Assembly (NCBI GenBank): GCA_028281215.1
Contig: JANQKH010000083.1
Coordinates: forward strand, 1-13,790
Source of the DNA: Phycisphaeraceae bacterium
GTDB lineage: Bacteria; Planctomycetota; Phycisphaerae; Phycisphaerales; Phycisphaeraceae
Reading direction: 5' to 3'
Length of the DNA: 13,790 bases
Shown: piece after piece, positions 6,523-11,411 of the stretch
Layout: each line of letters begins with the position of its first letter
How positions within the stretch are numbered: the stretch's first letter is position 1
Program-made: the position numbers and the translations under genes
Notes under the pieces: generated by a model
Seen by the model: the letters and a program-made list of their open reading frames with translations, nothing else
The model's database searches: none
What the model was told of the DNA's origin: nothing

Positions 6523-7392
6523 ATGGCACGTTACGAGTCTTCTATTCAGCGCGTTCCGACCGACGAATACGGCAACATTGCAGCGGAGTTGCCTTGTATC
6601 GCCTGCGGATACAACCTCTATTCCCTGAATACCGAAACGGTCTGTCCCGAATGCGGGATGGCGGTCGGTCGATCGGTCATGGGCGATTACCTCAAGTACT
6701 GCAACCCCAACTGGGTGAGCAAACTGGCGACGGGTACGAACCTGGTCGTATTGGGGATTGTGGTGATCTTTCTTGCGGCGTTTCTTGGCGGCGCGATGGT
6801 GTCGGCATCGAATAGCAGAGGAGGAGCCGCAGGTGCTGCCATCATCATGTTGATCGCCATCATTGTCGGCCGGTTGTTGCTTGTGATTGGCTACTTTATC
6901 CTCACTGCACGCGAGCCCACCAAGGCATCCGGTGATACAGTAGCCCGGCTACTCGCGCGGTGGTGTTTGTTTGGCAGCTTTCTTGTGGAAGTGTTTAATC
7001 AAGTCGCAGCCATGCAGGTGACCGGTTTGTCGGGGCTCCGGTTACTGGGAATCATGGCGATCGTTGGTTCCGTCTTGCAGTTGGTTGGTTTGTTTGCTCT
7101 GCTTGTCTACTTGCGGCAGCTTGCCCGACGTGTGCCCGACGCCAGCTTGGTTACCAATACATCGATTGTCCTGTGGGGTTGGGTTATCGCCATCATCGGT
7201 ATGTTTGTTGTGGGTTTTGCCGCCGGCGCAAGTCGCGGAAGTGGTCAGGATGCGGCAGCCGGCTTGGCGTGTATGGGTCTGATATACATCTTGGTGCTAA
7301 TGATCTGGTCACTCGTGCTGACACTCTGGTACGGCCGAGTGTTCACGCGGGCGTCGAAGGAAGCAAGGTCATCCTGGGCCCGGGCAATGTAA
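6523..7392 (+). CDS. Zinc-ribbon six-helix membrane protein, paralog B
   Basis: This 289-residue protein is the tandem partner of the preceding gene. Over the first 73 residues the two align without gaps and about half the positions are identical, including zinc ligands Cys25, Cys28, Cys41 and Cys44 and the segment GDYLKYCNPNWVSKLATG (54-71). About six hydrophobic segments follow (near 72-94, 104-127, 145-165, 172-197, 214-236 and 247-272), with shared landmarks AREP (129-132) and YLRQLARRVPD (196-206) and the end motif SSWARAM. It lacks the Glu-rich tail of paralog A. No enzyme motif is recognised; a membrane scaffold or regulator with a cytoplasmic zinc ribbon is only a guess. The Shine-Dalgarno is poor. 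The gene is convergent with the ABC permease. Confidence 0.87.
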   Translation: MARYESSIQRVPTDEYGNIAAELPCIACGYNLYSLNTETVCPECGMAVGRSVMGDYLKYCNPNWVSKLATGTNLVVLGIVVIFLAAFLGGAMVSASNSRGGAAGAAIIMLIAIIVGRLLLVIGYFILTAREPTKASGDTVARLLARWCLFGSFLVEVFNQVAAMQVTGLSGLRLLGIMAIVGSVLQLVGLFALLVYLRQLARRVPDASLVTNTSIVLWGWVIAIIGMFVVGFAAGASRGSGQDAAAGLACMGLIYILVLMIWSLVLTLWYGRVFTRASKEARSSWARAM

Positions 7393-7418
7393 TAATTGGA
7401 GTGATGCACTATCACAAT

Positions 7419-7437
7419 ACGGTTGAACTTAAACCGT
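7419..7437. terminator. Possible bidirectional terminator at the paralog B/permease junction
   Basis: ACGGTT (7419-7424) and AACCGT (7432-7437) pair around a 7-base loop. The hairpin covers the end of the permease gene (stop at 7429-7431) and follows the stop of zinc-ribbon paralog B by about 26 bases. There is no clear T-run, so it is supported mainly by position between convergent genes. Confidence 0.33.
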
Positions 7438-8808
7438 TCGATGCCGCAACCGATCCAGCGCCACCGCGGCGACGATGATCGCGCCGGTGACGATTTCCTG
7501 CACCCAGTTGGGCAGGCCGAGTTGTGTGCAGCCAAAGCGAATGACGGTCATGATCATTGCCCCGATCAGCGAGCCGACCACGGAGCCCTCGCCGCCGGAT
7601 AAACTGCCGCCGCCGATGACCACGGCAGCGATGACGTCGAGTTCCTTGCCCACGGCGACGGTGGGATCGCCGACGCCCAGCCGGGCGAATTGCATGACGC
7701 CGGCAACACCGGCGAACATGCCGCCGAGGCTGTAGACGATGAGTTTGACGCGTTGGATGGGCACGCCGCACAGCCGGGCGGTCTGTTCGTTGGATCCGAT
7801 CGCGAACACATGCCGGCCGAACCGGGTGTATCGCAACACAAAGGCGACCGTCACCGCCAGCCAGATCATCATCCAGATGCCGATCGCCCAGTAGCGCATG
7901 CCGAACCAAAGCCAGCCTATCAAAGCGGTCGCGGCGATGATCAGAGCGACTCGGATGGCTGTGCCGGCACCGCTGTTGTCCGATCGCCGATCAAGCAATC
8001 GATACAACAACAGTCCCGCGCCGACGACAATGGCGAGCAACGCCACAAGCCAACTGACCAGTGAAAACGCTTGCACGCCAAGCGGCCAGACGTCCGAGTA
8101 GATTTCCGCATCGCCCGAACCGAGCATGTGCGCCAGCCAGGTCTCTTCCGGCGCGTTGACTTTTTTGTTGTCGCCGACCCCTTTTGCCGCGCCGCGCACT
8201 GCGCCGAGCATGCCCAGCGTTACGATGAAAGGCATCATGCGCAGTTGCGTGACCAACGTGCCGGTGATCAGCCCGCAGATCATGCCCGCCAGCACACCAC
8301 CGCATGCGCACACCAACACCCACCAGGGACTGACGTACGCGCTGTAAACCGCTTGCTTTTCCGGGACAGCGCCGGCGAGCATGCTCGCGACCACGACGGA
8401 CGCCAACGCGATGACCGATCCCACCGCCAGGTCGATCCCACCGAGGATGATGATTAATGTCATACCCAATGCGGCGATGCCGACGATCGCGGTCTGCCGG
8501 GCCATGGTCTGGCGGTTGTCTTTGCCGAGAAATCGAACGGCGCGCTTGACGCCCTGGTCCCACGGCGAGACCAACCGTTTGCTCTGCCGGGCTTCTTTTT
8601 CGGGGACCCCTTTTTCGATCAGTTCGGCGACAACACGTCGATTCGAGCCCCACGTCTCGAAGAATTCCTGCACGCCCAGCGCGACGGAGAAGAACAAGCA
8701 GATCAGGATGAGCGCTGCGGCCAAAATCAGCAGTTGCGACGAACCGCCGAGCGACATGCGCGGCGGCGGCGACGCGAGAGCGGGTTGTTGTGGTGCGGTT
8801 TCACCCAT
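7429..8808 (-). CDS. ABC transporter permease, ribose/xylose type (RbsC/XylH family)
   Basis: This 459-residue membrane protein belongs to the BPD_transp_2 family that moves sugars or related solutes through the inner membrane with a separate ATPase and binding protein. Landmarks are ALGMTLIIILGGIDLAVGS (113-131), PFIVTLGMLG (193-202), GRHVFAIGSNEQTARLCGVP (331-350), and the GGMFAGVAGV…VIGGGSLSGGEGSVVGSLIGA region (362-417). It is longer than RbsC (about 320 residues) or XylH (393). Extra length lies in a charged insert of about 50 residues after the first helix (near 46-98) and in residues 205-325, which carry added hydrophobic segments. The order of the core motifs is kept, so it reads as an intact permease. 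It starts 18 bases after the DJ-1 gene with no obvious Shine-Dalgarno, so coupled translation is likely. No ATPase or binding-protein gene is in the window. Substrate unknown. Confidence 0.88.
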   Translation of the reverse strand: MGETAPQQPALASPPPRMSLGGSSQLLILAAALILICLFFSVALGVQEFFETWGSNRRVVAELIEKGVPEKEARQSKRLVSPWDQGVKRAVRFLGKDNRQTMARQTAIVGIAALGMTLIIILGGIDLAVGSVIALASVVVASMLAGAVPEKQAVYSAYVSPWWVLVCACGGVLAGMICGLITGTLVTQLRMMPFIVTLGMLGAVRGAAKGVGDNKKVNAPEETWLAHMLGSGDAEIYSDVWPLGVQAFSLVSWLVALLAIVVGAGLLLYRLLDRRSDNSGAGTAIRVALIIAATALIGWLWFGMRYWAIGIWMMIWLAVTVAFVLRYTRFGRHVFAIGSNEQTARLCGVPIQRVKLIVYSLGGMFAGVAGVMQFARLGVGDPTVAVGKELDVIAAVVIGGGSLSGGEGSVVGSLIGAMIMTVIRFGCTQLGLPNWVQEIVTGAIIVAAVALDRLRHRTV

Positions 8809-8826
8809 GGTTCAAAGGCGGTCACA

Positions 8827-9399
8827 TCAGGCGGCGGCTTCTTTCAGCATGCGGACAAACTCGCGCAGCAATGGCGTGTTGTCATGCCATGTCCGCGCGG
8901 TGATTAGATTGCCGCTAATGACGAACGGTTCGTTGACGTACGTCGCCTCACCTTGCTCCACGTCCATCTGACATTTGGCGACGGTGGTCAGCGTGCGGCC
9001 TTTGATGCAGCCGGCGGCGGTGAGAATTTCCACGCCGTGACAGAGTGCCGCGACCGGTTTATTCGTCTCGAAGAAGTGCCGCGTGATTTGCAGCAGATGC
9101 TGATCGTATCGCAGGTATTCCGGCGCTCGTCCACCAGACACAAACAGCCCGGCGTATTCCGATGGGTCCACGTCCTTAAAAGCGACCGTCGCTTCGATGT
9201 GGTAGCTTGGCGATTCGCGCGTGATGTCCCACTTGGGTTGTTGGCCGATCGGTGGAATTTCATGCATCACCGAGTGGTACAGCCGCGCTTCGGGACCGGC
9301 GACCACCACCTCAAACCCGTCCTCCGGCAGACGGAAGTACGGATAGAACGTATCAAGCGTTTCGGTTGCATCACCGATCGGCATCAGAACTTTGGGCAT
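8827..9399 (-). CDS. DJ-1/PfpI family protein (class I glutamine amidotransferase-like)
   Basis: This 190-residue protein has the DJ-1/PfpI α/β fold. The nucleophile elbow is ALCHGVEIL, with Cys120 as the reactive thiol and His121 next to it; Glu13 near the N-terminus matches the acidic residue that tunes the Cys in PfpI. FVSGGRAPEYLRYDQ (86-100) and TARTWHD (167-173) are typical of PfpI-like members. Known relatives include proteases, chaperones, glyoxalase/deglycase-type enzymes and hydratases, so the reaction cannot be fixed from sequence. The start has a usable Shine-Dalgarno (AAGGA, about nine bases before the ATG). It precedes the sugar-type permease by 18 bases on the same strand, implying co-transcription and perhaps a linked substrate. 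There is an 89-base gap to the upstream kinase gene. Confidence 0.9.
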   Translation of the reverse strand: MPKVLMPIGDATETLDTFYPYFRLPEDGFEVVVAGPEARLYHSVMHEIPPIGQQPKWDITRESPSYHIEATVAFKDVDPSEYAGLFVSGGRAPEYLRYDQHLLQITRHFFETNKPVAALCHGVEILTAAGCIKGRTLTTVAKCQMDVEQGEATYVNEPFVISGNLITARTWHDNTPLLREFVRMLKEAAA

Positions 9400-9428
9400 C
9401 GTCGGGATTCCTTGAGGTATCTGGAAGC

Positions 9429-9471
9429 CGCGACATTAATCAAGGGGCTGTGAGATGTAAAATGTGTCGCG
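9429..9471. repeat. Inverted repeat upstream of the DJ-1 gene
   Basis: CGCGACA (9429-9435) and TGTCGCG (9465-9471) are perfect inverse complements 29 bases apart, in the gap between the kinase stop and the DJ-1 start. They flank a weak minus-strand -35-like TTTACA (9456-9461). A regulatory site is possible, but the long spacer makes chance a real alternative. Confidence 0.22.
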
Positions 9472-9488
9472 CGCGGGAAATGCACGAA

Positions 9489-11306
9489 TCAATCCGCGCC
9501 GGTCGATGGTTCATCAAACGTCCACGCGGCGGTTGGTTTCGGATCCTTCCCAATGTTCAGGTAGTACCGGATGTAATCGATGTCCACGAGCCCGGCGCCT
9601 TGGCCGAGATCGATCCGCAACTCGAGTTGTTTGGCGTTGCTACGAATGGGAATGACATGCTCGCGCCATTGATTGTCATGCTTGACGACAAAAACCTGGC
9701 TCCGGTCTTTCGACCAGACGGGTAGTTCCGGCGTGTTCCAGTAAACGCGAAACTCACCGACGCCGCTGCTACGAAGACGCAGTTCCAGTGCGGCGGTTTC
9801 ATCCGGTGTCGTCACGCGATCCGGCCCGGGGACGACCGGGCATCGAATGGAAGGCGACTTGCCCACGCAGAACACTGTCAACTTGCCGTCGGACACTTCC
9901 ATCTCCACGTCTTTGCCTTCGACCCATCGGTCCGACGGTTTGATCGAAGCGCCGTGTTGACCGATCGGTTTTACAGGGTCGAGCAGGTTCGGGTTGATGA
10001 TGACCACAGGAGGTTTGGTCGTTCCGTCTTTGCCCACATCCTTTTGAGCGACTTTGGTGTCGTCCTTCATTATGACGGTCGTACTGTCTTTGGTGACGGT
10101 GTTGTTGTCGTTCGGGTTGGTTTGCTTCGCGGCGAAGTCGCGTGCCGGGGAACGATCACGGCTGGCAATTGAATCTCGAGGCGTTGAATCGCTGGTTGGA
10201 TTGTCAGTCGGACGGTCGTTGTTGTTACCGTCACCTCGCATGCCGAACAGGATTCCCACGACAATCACGACAAGGATGACCACGCCGGCGAGTGCGGCCG
10301 GGATCGGGGACTTGCTGGTTGGTGTGGTGGCGGCCGCGCCGGCTTTCAACTGGGCGTCCCATTGGGCGGCGTTTAGCGCCCGGCGGAGGTCGGCCAGCAG
10401 TTCGTCGTAGTTGTCGTGCCGGTCGCGCGGTTGCGGCTCCAGCATGCGGGCGATGACGGCGGACGTTTCGTGTGACACGTCCGGCCTCACCTCCTTCAAC
10501 GTAATCGCCCGCCGTTTGAGTCGCTCCTGCACCACATCCCTCGATGTTGCGCCCTGAAACGGCGGCCGCTGTGCCAGCAGGTGAAACAACGTGGAACCCA
10601 GGCTGTAAATGTCAGCACGGAAATCAACCTGTTCGCGCTGAATGACTTCGGGAGCAACGTAGTAAGGGGTGCCGACCAGTCCCGCGCCCTGCATCTCGAT
10701 TTCATGCAACGCCCGGGCGGTGTCGTAGTCGAGTAGCTTGCACGTACCGTGACCGTCGTATTGCATGTTGGCGGGTTTGACGTCCAGGTGCGCGAAGCCG
10801 GCATCGTGCACAGCCTTGAGTCCCTCGGCGACGTCGATGCCGAGTTTGATCGCCTTGGCCTCCTCCACCAGCCAACGGTCCTCGATGATGCGGTCAAGCC
10901 GCTCGCCGGTGAGCAGTTCCATGGCGATGTAAGGCCGCTGCGCCTTTTGCGCGACGCTGTAAATCTTCACCACGTTGGGGTGGTTGAAGGAGCGCATCGC
11001 CTTGGCTTCGGCGAGAAACTTCTCGACGCGCTGCGTGTGGTCTTCGCCTTTCTTTTTCAGGAATACCTTGATCGCGCAGTCGCGACGTGAATGCTGATCG
11101 ACCGCCTGGTACACAATGCCCGCGCTGCCCTGGCCGAGCACTTTGGTAAGCAGGTACTGGTCCAGCATGCCGGGTACGGTGGTTTGGCGACCGCACGAAG
11201 GGCAGGTGATGTCGGTCAGTGGGCTCGCATCGGCGACGTCGATCGATGCACCGCACTGGTTACACTCCGTGCTCGGCACTTGCTCGACAAAAGTTGTTGA
11301 CGCCAT
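9489..11306 (-). CDS. Transmembrane Ser/Thr kinase with zinc ribbon and outer β-sandwich domain
   Basis: The 605-residue protein starts at the ATG at 11304-11306, backed by GGGAG eight bases upstream; a TTG at 11336 would add ten residues without support. A zinc ribbon opens it (Cys15, Cys18, Cys35, Cys38). The kinase domain spans about 50-310: glycine loop GQGSAGIV (58-65), Lys80, αC Glu100, then HLDVKPAN (173-180) where most kinases have HRD, and DYD (193-195) where most have DFG. The catalytic Asp175, Lys177, Asn180 and metal-binding Asp193 remain, as do APE (218-220) and DIYSLG, so activity is possible but loop control must differ. One membrane helix (335-356) leads to a Thr/Asp/Asn-rich linker (357-460) and a C-terminal β-type domain (about 460-585) outside the cytoplasm. 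That domain shares QWREHVIPI and its surroundings with the end of the upstream large protein. A sensor kinase is inferred; the ligand is unknown. Confidence 0.92.
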   Translation of the reverse strand: MASTTFVEQVPSTECNQCGASIDVADASPLTDITCPSCGRQTTVPGMLDQYLLTKVLGQGSAGIVYQAVDQHSRRDCAIKVFLKKKGEDHTQRVEKFLAEAKAMRSFNHPNVVKIYSVAQKAQRPYIAMELLTGERLDRIIEDRWLVEEAKAIKLGIDVAEGLKAVHDAGFAHLDVKPANMQYDGHGTCKLLDYDTARALHEIEMQGAGLVGTPYYVAPEVIQREQVDFRADIYSLGSTLFHLLAQRPPFQGATSRDVVQERLKRRAITLKEVRPDVSHETSAVIARMLEPQPRDRHDNYDELLADLRRALNAAQWDAQLKAGAAATTPTSKSPIPAALAGVVILVVIVVGILFGMRGDGNNNDRPTDNPTSDSTPRDSIASRDRSPARDFAAKQTNPNDNNTVTKDSTTVIMKDDTKVAQKDVGKDGTTKPPVVIINPNLLDPVKPIGQHGASIKPSDRWVEGKDVEMEVSDGKLTVFCVGKSPSIRCPVVPGPDRVTTPDETAALELRLRSSGVGEFRVYWNTPELPVWSKDRSQVFVVKHDNQWREHVIPIRSNAKQLELRIDLGQGAGLVDIDYIRYYLNIGKDPKPTAAWTFDEPSTGAD

Positions 11307-11314
11307 CGCGGACA

Positions 11315-11319
11315 CTCCC
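11315..11319 (-). promoter_or_regulatory. Ribosome binding site deciding the sensor kinase start
   Basis: On the minus strand GGGAG lies eight bases before the ATG at 11304-11306. It favours this ATG over the TTG at 11334-11336, which has no such site. Confidence 0.6.
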
Positions 11320-11341
11320 GCTGGTTTGATCGTCAAGTCGG

Positions 11342-11364
11342 CACGAATTCATTGACGATTCGTG
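11342..11364. repeat. Inverted repeat between the large protein and sensor kinase genes
   Basis: CACGAAT (11342-11348) and ATTCGTG (11358-11364) are perfect inverse complements with a 9-base spacer. On the minus strand a -10-like TACAAT (11368-11373) lies just upstream, so the repeat would sit at the start of a kinase transcript and could be an operator. No T-run follows, which argues against an intrinsic terminator. Confidence 0.35.
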
Positions 11365-11411
11365 AGAATTGTAGTCTCAGCGGCGGGAGGGGACTTGATT
11401 GTGTCGGCCCG

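Noticed and set aside
6446..7444. A 12-base direct repeat, ACCGTTCGATGC, at 6446-6457 and 7433-7444
   Set aside because: A few 12-base matches are expected by chance in 13.8 kb, and the second copy lies mostly in the end of the permease coding sequence.
7991..8653. 220-codon minus-strand frame inside the permease gene
   Set aside because: Same-strand alternative frame of the permease, dominated by Arg and Gly, typical of a GC-rich shadow.
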